DNA from: Rhodospirillaceae bacterium
GTDB lineage: Bacteria > Pseudomonadota > Alphaproteobacteria > Rhodospirillales > 2-02-FULL-58-16
Assembly (NCBI GenBank): GCA_030623425.1
Contig: JAUXMA010000101.1
Coordinates: 1-6,316 of the forward strand
Direction: 5' to 3'
DNA: 6,316 bases
Every line of letters starts with the position of its first letter. The stretch's first letter is position 1. Shown here piece after piece: positions 1-6,075 of the stretch. The translations under genes were made by a program, and so were the position numbers. The notes below the pieces were generated by a model. It ran no database searches. It was given only the letters and a program-made list of their open reading frames with translations, and was not told where the DNA came from.

Positions 1-33
1 ATACCGTTTTTTATGTTTGTTTTCGCCAGGCGG

Positions 34-76
34 AAAAAAAAGACCGCCGGCACGGGACGCGGCGGTAATTTTTTTT
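34..76. terminator. Bidirectional intrinsic terminator
   Basis: Eight A residues (34-41) precede a perfect 6-bp stem, ACCGCC (43-48) and GGCGGT (61-66). The loop is 12 nt, and the stem is followed by AA and eight T residues (69-76). Read on either strand this is a GC stem followed by a U-run, so it can stop transcripts from both sides. On the minus strand it lies 22 nt beyond the stop codon of the manC remnant. The symmetry suggests that a plus-strand gene ends just left of the window, which cannot be seen here. The 12-nt loop is rather large, so strength is uncertain. Confidence 0.75.
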
Positions 77-97
77 GAATTTAACTAAAGGACGCGT

Positions 98-626
98 TCA
101 AATCCGCCCGTAGACGTCTTCGAACCGCTCGATGTCGTTCTCGTTCAATGTCGTTCCGGACTGAATTTCGATGATGTGGAGTTCGTCGGCGGAGGGATTT
201 TCCAATCTGTGCTTGATCCCGATGGGGATGTATGTGGACTGGTCCTCGGCAAGCTCGGAGGTCTCCTCTCCGCGGGTTACTTTTGCCCTCCCGCCGACCA
301 CGACCCACCGCTTCGGGGCCGTTGAATTTCAATGCCGCCACCGCCGCCGCCGGCGCCGTGTTGCGGCCGCCGGGCTCGAGGATGATTTCCGCCGGCGTGA
401 TGCCGGCCTGCCTCGATTGCTCGGCGACAACGAACCGGTGTTCCTCGTTGCAGATGAACATAGGCCGGGCGTACCGCTCATCTCGCAGGCGCGCCGCCGT
501 TTCCTGCAGAAGGGTCGCCGATGTGACCAGCGGCAAGAATTGTTTCGGGTAAAGCGACCGCGACATTGGCCACAGCCGCGTTCCCGATCCGCCGCAAAGG
601 ATGACCGGATGAATGTCAGCGCTCAA
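98..626 (-). pseudogene. manC: Broken mannose-1-phosphate guanylyltransferase / mannose-6-phosphate isomerase (manC type), internally deleted and frameshifted
   Basis: The intact bifunctional enzyme, about 470 residues in this family, makes GDP-mannose from mannose-6-phosphate precursors in the cytoplasm for LPS, O-antigen or exopolysaccharide. The N-terminal part (residues 1 to about 105 from the TTG at 624-626) shows the nucleotidyltransferase signature CGGSGTRLWPMSR (residues 11-23) and EPGGRNTAPA (84-93). Near position 305-320 the sequence jumps to the last part of the type II isomerase cupin, but in another frame: WVVVGGRAKVTRG, then IPIGIKHRLEN, and the family's usual ending DIERFEDVYGR before TGA at 98-100. 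About 300 codons are absent, including the rest of the transferase domain and the start of the cupin, and the frame is off by one. Read through in the N-terminal frame, translation continues as unrelated residues to a TAA at 81-83. The start is TTG, where relatives commonly have ATG; an ATG at 637-639 is out of frame and soon stops. The remnant is almost certainly inactive. An assembly deletion is the main alternative. Confidence 0.9.
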
Positions 627-719
627 GACAACCCGCCATGCTCACTTGGATAATTTCCTTTCGCCGTCCGTTCCCATCCGGAAGCGGCAAGCGGCAGCCT
701 GATAACACATGTCGCCGCC

Positions 720-737
720 AACGAGCTATCACTCGTT
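720..737. repeat. Short inverted repeat in divergent intergenic region
   Basis: AACGAG (720-725) and CTCGTT (732-737) are perfect 6-bp inverted arms around the 6-nt spacer CTATCA. The element lies between the divergent manC remnant and the heparinase-family gene, about 100 bp upstream of the likely heparinase start. It could be a small operator or a weak hairpin. No poly-T follows it, so it is not an intrinsic terminator. Chance occurrence is possible. Confidence 0.3.
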
Positions 738-774
738 CGTATGATCCCGAAGTTGGCGCAAGATTCCATAGTCA

Positions 775-790
775 AAACCATTAAACCATT
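775..790 (+). repeat. Perfect tandem 8-bp direct repeat upstream of heparinase gene
   Basis: AAACCATT occurs twice with no gap (775-782 and 783-790). It lies in an A/T-richer stretch that stands out from the GC-rich surroundings, 43 bp before the ATG at 834. The position fits a regulator site or promoter element for the downstream gene. The in-frame reading of this stretch does not look like protein coding, which supports placing the gene start after it. No convincing -35/-10 pair was identified. Confidence 0.35.
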
Positions 791-833
791 AGGAAGCGCC
801 GTATTTTTCCCTATGCTTTGCGGCGAGGTGTGG

Positions 834-3014
834 ATGAGCCTGCGTCAGTCGATTAAATATTCCCTGAGCCTTCCACCTCGGCGGGCGGCCGGCAAAGGCT
901 GGCGATTGGCGCGGCGGCTGCTCGCCGCCTGCCGCGACCAAGCGCTGGGATATTTCCGCTCCACTTACGGCGAGCCGATGAAGGACGCGGCGGAAATCGA
1001 AAGCCGCGTTGCCGAGATTCCGGCCCGTCTAATCAAACCCTTGTCGGCGGCCATCGCCGTCCTAAGCGGTCATTATCTGGATCACCGGTTCGATCTTTTG
1101 GGCTCCGGCTGGGTCAAGGTGGAGCACGGCATGCACTGCCCCGGCTTCGAGGGCGTCGCCTATCCTCCCGGTCCGGGCGCGCCGAAGGTCTCGGCCGGCA
1201 ACCGCCGCCGCGCCCGGATGATCCGGCGACTGATCGACCGCCAGTACCAGCGCATCGACTGGCAGCTCGATTTCAAATCCGGCTACCGCTGGTCCGAGCG
1301 GCGCGCCGCTGGCGCCATCCTTTATGGCCATGTGCCGGCCGCCGACATCAAGGTTCCATGGGAACTGTCGCGCCTGCAGCATTTGCCGCACCTGGCTTGG
1401 GCCTTCATCCTGGCCAAGGCCGGCGAGGAAGGCTTTGAAACGGCAGAGACCTACCGGGCCGAATTCCGCAACCAGGTCCTCGATTTCCTCGCCGCCAATC
1501 CGCCTCGTTTCGGCGTCAACTGGTCCTGCCCCATGGACATCGCCATCCGCGCCGCCAACCTGTGTTTGGCGGTGGATTTGTTCCGCCGTCACGGCGGTCG
1601 ATTCGACGACGCCTTCCTGGCCGAGTTCGGAGCCGCGTTGAGGGCGCACGGCCGGCACATCGCGGCAAACCTGGAGTGGCACGGCGAACACCGGGCCAAC
1701 CATTACCTGGCCGACGTCTGCGGTCTTTTGTTCGTCGCCGCCACCCTGCCGCGCCGCCCCGAGACCGACATCTGGCTGGCCTTCGCCGTCCGCCAGTTGA
1801 TCGGCGAGGTCGAACGCCAGTTCACGCCCGACGGCGGCAATTTCGAGGCCTCGACCGCCTATCACCGTTTGTCGGCTGAAATGGCCATATACGCCACCGC
1901 CTTCGTTCTCGGCTTGCCGGCAAAAAGAATGGCGGCGCTGGCCGCTTACGATCACCGGCCGTGGCCGCATCGGCCGCCATTGGAGCCGGCGCCGGTTGCC
2001 ATGCATCCGCTGCCGGGCGGCGGCGCCTCGCCCTTCCCCGCCTGGTATTTCGAGCGCCTGGAAAGGATGGTGGAGTTCACCATTCACGCGACCAAGCCGG
2101 ACGGCCACGTCGTCCAGATCGGCGATCACGACAGCGGCCGCTTTTTCAAGCCTTGCCCGGTATTCAACCGTAAGGAGGAAGACGGCTGGGACGAGGATCA
2201 CCTCGATCACCGAAGCCTCGCCGCCGCCGCCGCCGGCCTGTTCCGCCGCGCCGATTGGCAGGATTTCGCCGGCGACCGCATGGTGGCGGAAACGGCTCTC
2301 GTCGAAGGGCTGGCTGGGGACGTTCGCATCGCGGCGGCGGTTTCTCCCCTGGCGGCGGAAGGCCGGCGGGTCGAAACCGCCGCCGCCGCGGCGCCGCCGA
2401 CGGGCGGACGCGAGATCGTCATCTCCCTTGCCGAGGACGCAATCCTCGCCGGCCTGAAGGCCATCGCCTACCCGGATTTCGGGCTTTTCATCTGGCGCGG
2501 CCGGCGTTTTTTTCTCTCCGTGCGTTGCGGTCCCGTCGGCCAGAACGGCAACGGCGGCCACGCCCATAACGACCAGTTGGCCATGGAATTGCAGATCGAT
2601 GGCGAGGACTGGTTGGCCGATCCCGGCTCTTACGTCTACACGCCGGCACCGAAGCTCCGCAACGCCTACCGCTCGGTGCTTGCCCACGCGGCGCCGCGCG
2701 ACGGAAGGCGGGAACCGGCAAGGCTCGATCTCGGGCTCTTTCGCCTCGAAGACCGGGCGCAAGCGGCTTGCGTCTATTTCGACGAACACCGTTTTCATGG
2801 AATTCACTTCGGCTTCGGCGCTGCCGTTCACCGCGTGGTGGAAATCGGCGACGCCCGGATCACCATCCGCGATACCTTCGAGCCGGGTATTGGCGCGGGT
2901 GAACGGCTGACGATCACCAGCGCGGCGTCCTTGCGCGACGCCTTCGATCTCAAGCTCGCTTTCTCGCCGGGCTACGGCAAACTCCGGGGTGTACTAGAGG
3001 TTCGAGCGGGTTAA
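834..3014 (+). CDS. Heparinase II/III family protein
   Basis: This is a 726-residue protein related to polysaccharide lyases of the heparinase II/III and alginate-lyase type, which cleave uronic-acid-containing chains by beta-elimination. The N-terminal half is an alpha-helical (alpha/alpha toroid) region with HRFDLLGSGW, KVPWELSRLQHLPHLAW and HGEHRANHYLADVCGL; it carries the family Asn-His pair at N289/H290. GGNFEASTAYHR follows with the likely catalytic Tyr at 343. The C-terminal beta-sandwich has the hallmark GNGGHAHNDQL, with H576 and H578, followed by DWLADPGSYVYT. The protein ends with the common FSPGYG block, so it looks full length. I chose ATG 834 because GAGG lies 5 nt upstream and the 31 residues added by the in-frame ATG at 741 look non-coding; GTG 828 is also possible. 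No signal peptide or membrane helix is evident, so a cytoplasmic location is inferred. Such genes often sit in capsule, LPS or exopolysaccharide loci. The substrate cannot be read from sequence. It converges with ygfZ, sharing a 4-nt overlap. Confidence 0.88.
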   Translation: MSLRQSIKYSLSLPPRRAAGKGWRLARRLLAACRDQALGYFRSTYGEPMKDAAEIESRVAEIPARLIKPLSAAIAVLSGHYLDHRFDLLGSGWVKVEHGMHCPGFEGVAYPPGPGAPKVSAGNRRRARMIRRLIDRQYQRIDWQLDFKSGYRWSERRAAGAILYGHVPAADIKVPWELSRLQHLPHLAWAFILAKAGEEGFETAETYRAEFRNQVLDFLAANPPRFGVNWSCPMDIAIRAANLCLAVDLFRRHGGRFDDAFLAEFGAALRAHGRHIAANLEWHGEHRANHYLADVCGLLFVAATLPRRPETDIWLAFAVRQLIGEVERQFTPDGGNFEASTAYHRLSAEMAIYATAFVLGLPAKRMAALAAYDHRPWPHRPPLEPAPVAMHPLPGGGASPFPAWYFERLERMVEFTIHATKPDGHVVQIGDHDSGRFFKPCPVFNRKEEDGWDEDHLDHRSLAAAAAGLFRRADWQDFAGDRMVAETALVEGLAGDVRIAAAVSPLAAEGRRVETAAAAAPPTGGREIVISLAEDAILAGLKAIAYPDFGLFIWRGRRFFLSVRCGPVGQNGNGGHAHNDQLAMELQIDGEDWLADPGSYVYTPAPKLRNAYRSVLAHAAPRDGRREPARLDLGLFRLEDRAQAACVYFDEHRFHGIHFGFGAAVHRVVEIGDARITIRDTFEPGIGAGERLTITSAASLRDAFDLKLAFSPGYGKLRGVLEVRAG

Positions 3015-3910
3015 AAAACCGCCCAATCGGGTTTTTTCGGCGTTAGCCTGGCCTCGCCGGCGGTAAAGGGAGTGCCGGTTGCGGTTGCTTTTTCCATCTC
3101 TTCGAGGCGTATCAATGCCAGCCCAATGCCATCGATGGCAGAGCGCATCTTTCCAGCCTCCTTGCCACCGGCCATGACCGGCGTGCCGGGCGGCGGCGTT
3201 GGGCCGTCGATCACGACCGGCATCAGGCGCTTTTTGATCAGCCCCCGGTATTTGGTTCGGGCGGTCAACTCCTGGCCCAAGTAACAGCCCTTGTTCCAAT
3301 CGAGTCCGCCCAGTTCATCGAAACCATTTTCAAGCAAGATCGTCTGTTCCACCTCCATGTCGCGGCTGCCGTCCGGCAAACCCAGCGGTAGGCGCAGGGA
3401 ATCGTAATCCACCCGAAGGGCGGCTTCAAAACCGGCCTTGGCCAGGATCTCGCCGGCATCCTGGCGGGGCAGAACGGCGCGCCCGCCGGCGGCGGCCAAG
3501 CGCGGGTCCACATACGCAATTCCGCCGCCGAAAGGAACGGCATGTCCGGCTTCCCCGGAAAGCCCCAGGGATTCCGTCGCGCCTTCGCCAAAGACGGCGG
3601 CGGCGGCGAACTCATCGCTCTTGTCGGCGAGACCGACGTTGGAGTGAAGCTTGTACATGCCGAGGCGGCGCTTGAGGTCGCCGCGCCTGGCGGCCTCGCA
3701 ATCGAGCAAAAAGTCATCCTCCATTCGGACGATGAAAAAGTCGTGCAAGTACTTGCCCTGGGGAGTGAGAAAAGCGGCGTGGATGGCGCGGTCCGGCCCC
3801 ACCTTGCCGATATCGTTGGAGATCAATCCCTGAAGGAAATCTTCGGCGCCATCGCCCGTTACGGCGAGCAGGCCGCGATCTTCGAAAAGCAGGGATTTTT
3901 GTTCCGTCAT
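3011..3910 (-). CDS. ygfZ: YgfZ/GcvT-like folate-binding protein (Fe-S cluster maintenance)
   Basis: This 299-residue protein belongs to the YgfZ/Iba57 family, tetrahydrofolate-binding relatives of the glycine-cleavage T protein that help assemble or repair iron-sulfur clusters in certain enzymes, including radical-SAM enzymes. The family signature KGCYLGQE is at residues 207-214 with the key Cys209, followed by TARTKYRGLIKKRLMPV. The N-terminal folate-binding fold is seen in the stretch from LLAVTGDGAEDFLQGLISND (residues 14-33) and in HAAFLTPQGKYLHDFFI (residues 44-60). The length is normal for the short bacterial form. The ATG at 3908-3910 has TGAGG 7 nt upstream, a good ribosome-binding site. 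It is transcribed away from the glycosyltransferase operon and toward the heparinase gene, whose stop overlaps its own. Functionally it is unrelated to the sugar genes around it. The stop codon lies within a two-way terminator. Confidence 0.93.
   Translation of the reverse strand: MTEQKSLLFEDRGLLAVTGDGAEDFLQGLISNDIGKVGPDRAIHAAFLTPQGKYLHDFFIVRMEDDFLLDCEAARRGDLKRRLGMYKLHSNVGLADKSDEFAAAAVFGEGATESLGLSGEAGHAVPFGGGIAYVDPRLAAAGGRAVLPRQDAGEILAKAGFEAALRVDYDSLRLPLGLPDGSRDMEVEQTILLENGFDELGGLDWNKGCYLGQELTARTKYRGLIKKRLMPVVIDGPTPPPGTPVMAGGKEAGKMRSAIDGIGLALIRLEEMEKATATGTPFTAGEARLTPKKPDWAVF
3013..3037. terminator. Bidirectional terminator inside the end of ygfZ
   Basis: AAAAAACC (3013-3020) pairs with GGTTTTTT (3030-3037) around the 9-nt loop GCCCAATCG. 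A shifted pairing with CCC/GGG (3022-3024 with 3029-3031) is also possible. On the plus strand it begins within the heparinase TAA and ends in six Ts. On the minus strand the complementary U-run coincides with the stop region of ygfZ, so the hairpin forms from that gene's last codons (reading KKPDWAVF). The GC core is short, so efficiency is uncertain, but its position between two converging genes supports the call. Confidence 0.65.
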
Positions 3911-3976
3911 CTTAGAGCCTCATTAACCCATCCCTCGGCCTGCCGGCAAGACCGGCTTGGCTTTAAAATTAGGCAT

Positions 3977-4000
3977 CCAACAAGCCTTGGCAAGGGTTGG
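3977..4000. promoter_or_regulatory. Nested dyad in the ygfZ / GT9 divergent promoter region
   Basis: An 11-bp near-palindrome, CCTTG-G-CAAGG (3985-3995), is flanked by a second inverted pair, CCAAC (3977-3981) and GTTGG (3996-4000), offset by 3 nt. It sits mid-way in the 130-bp gap between divergent genes, where a repressor or activator could control both. A TTGGCA resembling a -35 hexamer lies inside it (3987-3992), but no matching -10 was found at normal spacing. The operator role is inferred from symmetry and location only. Confidence 0.3.
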
Positions 4001-4027
4001 CCCCTATGCAAGTTTTTTCGGCGAGCG

Positions 4028-4033
4028 TATAAC
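4028..4033 (+). promoter_or_regulatory. Candidate -10 hexamer for the glycosyltransferase operon
   Basis: TATAAC at 4028-4033 matches five of six bases of the sigma-70 -10 consensus, but the -35 position (TATGCA, 4005-4010, 17-bp spacer) is poor. A start site about 7 nt downstream would fall at or next to the ATG at 4041. That would give a leaderless or near-leaderless mRNA, consistent with the lack of a good Shine-Dalgarno sequence before this gene. This is a weak, inferred call. Confidence 0.3.
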
Positions 4034-4040
4034 TGCGGCC

Positions 4041-5000
4041 ATGAGGATACTTTTTATCTCCTCGACTCGCGTTGGCGACGCCATTTTGTCGACAGGATTG
4101 TTGGACCACTTGATCGGTGAAAACCCGGGCGCCAGCGTCACCATCGCTTGCGGTCCGGCGGCGGCGCCCTTGTTCGAGGCGGTGCCGGGCCTTGAGCGTA
4201 TCATCGTCCTCGACAAAATGGTTCTTTCCTTGCATTGGCTGATGTTGTGGGCGCTCTGTGGCCGGCATGTTTGGGACATCCTGGTGGACCTGAGAAACTC
4301 GGCCATGTTTTTCCTGCTGCCGGCCCGCAAACGTCACAAGTTGACGCGCTCGCGCCAACCGGAACACCGGGTGACACAGTTGGCCAGAACCCTCGGCCTC
4401 GCCGACAACCCGCCGCCGCCCCGCCTGTGGTTGGCGGACAAGCACGTCGATGAGGCCCGCCGGCTGATTCCCGACGGGCCGCCGGTGCTGGCGGTAGGAC
4501 CGACCGCCAACTGGCCGGCGAAGACTTGGCGGCTTGAGTATTTCGTCGAACTGATCGAGCGCTTGACCCTGCCGGACGGAATTTTGCCGGAAGGAAGGGT
4601 GGCGGTTTTCGCCCGCGACGACCAAAGGCCCATGGCGCTGCGCTTGATCGACGCTATCCCTGAGGAAAAGCGGGTCGACCTGATGGGCCGGGTCGACCTT
4701 TTGATCGCCTTTGCCTGTCTTGCCCGCTCGGCGTTCTTTGTCGGCAACGACTCAGGTCTTATGCACTTGGCGGCGGCGGGCGTTCCGACGTTGGGGTTGT
4801 TCGGACCCAGCCCGGAAACTCATTACGCGCCCTGGGGGCCGCTCTGCGCCGTTGCCCGGGCCAGCGTTCCCTACGACGAGATTTTTCCCGCCGATTTCGA
4901 TCACCGGGATTCCGGCACCTTGATGGACAGCTTGAGCGTCGGCGCCGCCGAAGAGGCGGCGAGGAATTTATGGCGGCTGGCCCGGGATCAAGCCGCGTGA
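4041..5000 (+). CDS. Glycosyltransferase family 9 protein (heptosyltransferase type)
   Basis: This 319-residue GT9 enzyme resembles the ADP-heptose:LPS heptosyltransferases WaaC/WaaF, cytoplasmic enzymes that add heptose or a related sugar to the LPS inner core. The N-terminus MRILFISSTRVGDAILSTGL carries the family's R-x-GD acceptor-side motif. A GPTANWPAKTWRLEYF block matches the family's K-x-W element. The C-terminal donor-site signature GNDSGLMHLAAAG begins at residue 235 and is followed by PTLGLFGPSPETHYAPWGP. I chose ATG 4041 because the protein then begins exactly at the family beta-strand; an upstream in-frame TTG at 3957 would add 28 unlikely residues. The ribosome-binding site is weak. 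It is the first gene of a coupled operon: its TGA (4998-5000) overlaps the GTG of the next gene by 4 nt. The exact sugar and acceptor cannot be assigned, so no gene symbol is given. Confidence 0.9.
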   Translation: MRILFISSTRVGDAILSTGLLDHLIGENPGASVTIACGPAAAPLFEAVPGLERIIVLDKMVLSLHWLMLWALCGRHVWDILVDLRNSAMFFLLPARKRHKLTRSRQPEHRVTQLARTLGLADNPPPPRLWLADKHVDEARRLIPDGPPVLAVGPTANWPAKTWRLEYFVELIERLTLPDGILPEGRVAVFARDDQRPMALRLIDAIPEEKRVDLMGRVDLLIAFACLARSAFFVGNDSGLMHLAAAGVPTLGLFGPSPETHYAPWGPLCAVARASVPYDEIFPADFDHRDSGTLMDSLSVGAAEEAARNLWRLARDQAA

Positions 5001-5317
5001 GCACGCCCACTCTCTCCGCCTTGGTTGCCGTCCACGGCGAAGAGGAAATCCTGGTTGACTGTCTTGGCCGACTCTCTTTCGCCGACGCCATCGTGGTGGT
5101 GCTGGACGGATGCACGGACGGATCGGAGGAAATCGCCGGCCGCTATACCGACCGCCTGATGGAGGGAGCTTGGAGCCTGCAAGGGGATAGGCGCAACGCC
5201 GGCATCGGTTTCCGCGCCGGCGAATGGATCCGTCACGGCTGGGGCGGAAATTTCGGCAAGAACGCCTATCCGGTCCTTTCCCACCTGAAAGCGAGGCTCG
5301 AGGAACCGGGCCGGTGA
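4997..5317 (+). pseudogene. Shortened family 2 glycosyltransferase with two in-frame internal deletions
   Basis: The open frame encodes 106 residues, against 253 for the paralogue immediately downstream. Residues 1-78 align without gaps to residues 1-78 of that paralogue at roughly 60% identity by eye, including VVVLDGCTDGS, TDRLMEGAW and RRNAG. Two blocks are then missing. The first is 42 codons, equivalent to paralogue residues 79-120 and containing the DADE (DxD-type) metal and nucleotide-sugar site. After RHGWGGNFGKNAYP a second block of 107 codons is missing, and then the C-terminal LSHLKARLEE resumes. The reading frame survives both losses. The GTG start overlaps the GT9 stop (GTGA) and its TGA overlaps the next GTG, so translational coupling is preserved. 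Without the DxD site and most of the acceptor domain it should be inactive as a transferase. A retained small protein, or an assembly collapse, are alternatives. The GTG at 4997 is preferred over ATG 4970 because the paralogue starts at the same point. Confidence 0.8.
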
Positions 5318-6075
5318 GCGCCGTCAAACTCAGCGCCGTGATCTCGGTCCACAACGAGGAAAATCAACTCGCCCCTTGCCTGGAGCGGTTGCGTTTCGCC
5401 GACGAGATCGTGGTCCTCTTGGACGACTGCAGGGATGAATCGAAGGCAATCGCCGCCAGCTTCACCGACCGCCTGGTCGAAGGCGCCTGGGCAAAGGAGG
5501 GCCGGCGCCGCAACGCCGGCATCGCGGCCTGCCGTGGCGAGTGGATCTTCGAGGTCGATGCCGACGAACGGGTGCCGCAAGAGCTCGCCGATGAAATCCG
5601 CCAGGTCGTCGAAACCTCGTCCTTCGGCTGGCACGAGATCCCGGTCGACAATTACATCGGCGCGAGACTGGTGCGCTGGGGCTGGGGAGCGTCCTATGGC
5701 AAGGCCGCCTATCCGGGTCTGTTCCGCAAAGGCGTCAAACAATGGGGCGATCAGCGCGTTCATCCCGGCCTGAAATGGTCGGGGCGGAAGGGGCCGATGC
5801 TCGCAAACCGATTGCAACACCACGTCGATAAAAACATTTCCGACATGATCAAGCGGTTGGACAGTTATTCCACGGCGCGCGCCAAAGACCTGCGCGAGGC
5901 GGGCGAAACCTGGGACTCCACGGCGACAAACTTTCGCCGCCTGTTCACGCGTTTTTTCAAATGTTACGTTTTGCGCAGGGGCTACCGGGAAGGCGGCTGG
6001 GGTTTCCTGATCGCCCTTTTCGCTGGGCTTTATCCGCTGCTTTCACACCTCAAGGCCAAGTTGGAGGACGGCTAA
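5314..6075 (+). CDS. Family 2 glycosyltransferase (WaaE/LOS beta-glucosyltransferase-like)
   Basis: This 253-residue inverting GT2 enzyme resembles the LOS/LPS-core beta-1,4-glucosyltransferase type (KdtX/WaaE-like), which transfers a sugar such as glucose from a nucleotide donor to the inner core at the cytoplasmic face. The GT-A fold is shown by LSAVISVHNEE (residues 6-16), EIVVLLDDCRDES, RRRNAGIAACRGEWI and the metal-binding VDADERV (D82-x-D84). It continues with HEIPVDNYIGARLVRWGW, a typical acceptor-side region, HPGLKWSG, and a basic C-terminus (residues ~200-250) with a short hydrophobic stretch, GFLIALFAGLYPLL, that may touch the membrane. Its length is normal. The start is GTG 5314, overlapping the preceding TGA as GTGA; the 30 upstream in-frame residues belong to the previous gene's region. 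It is intact and is the working copy of a tandem pair whose first member is deleted. Its TAA overlaps the next ATG by one base (TAATG). Confidence 0.9.
   Translation: MSAVKLSAVISVHNEENQLAPCLERLRFADEIVVLLDDCRDESKAIAASFTDRLVEGAWAKEGRRRNAGIAACRGEWIFEVDADERVPQELADEIRQVVETSSFGWHEIPVDNYIGARLVRWGWGASYGKAAYPGLFRKGVKQWGDQRVHPGLKWSGRKGPMLANRLQHHVDKNISDMIKRLDSYSTARAKDLREAGETWDSTATNFRRLFTRFFKCYVLRRGYREGGWGFLIALFAGLYPLLSHLKAKLEDG

Noticed and set aside
171..653. Plus-strand open frame across the manC remnant
   Set aside because: It is low-complexity and Arg-rich with no family motif, and lies antisense to well-conserved manC segments.
741..833. Upstream in-frame ATG as the start of the heparinase-like protein
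   Set aside because: The extra 31 residues come from an A/T-rich stretch containing a tandem repeat and lack family similarity. The ATG at 834 has a better ribosome-binding site.
2220..2238. (GCC)n trinucleotide run in the heparinase-like gene as a phase-variation repeat
   Set aside because: Slippage by triplets would not change the frame. The run encodes a short Ala stretch ordinary for this codon use.
1062..2831. Long minus-strand open frame (589 codons) opposite the heparinase-like gene
   Set aside because: It is rich in Arg, Gly and Ala with no recognisable domain and is fully covered by a plus-strand gene with clear family motifs. Long antisense frames are common in GC-rich DNA.
3942..3956. 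GCCGG-N5-CCGGC hairpin upstream of ygfZ as a terminator
   Set aside because: It has no T-run on either side and only a 5-bp stem, and lies between two gene starts rather than after a gene end.
3957..4040. TTG start adding 28 residues to GT9
   Set aside because: The family fold begins at MRILFISS (4041), and the extension lies in the divergent promoter region.
5266..5823. Minus-strand open frame opposite the intact GT2
   Set aside because: It has no recognisable motif and spans the junction of two well-supported plus-strand frames.
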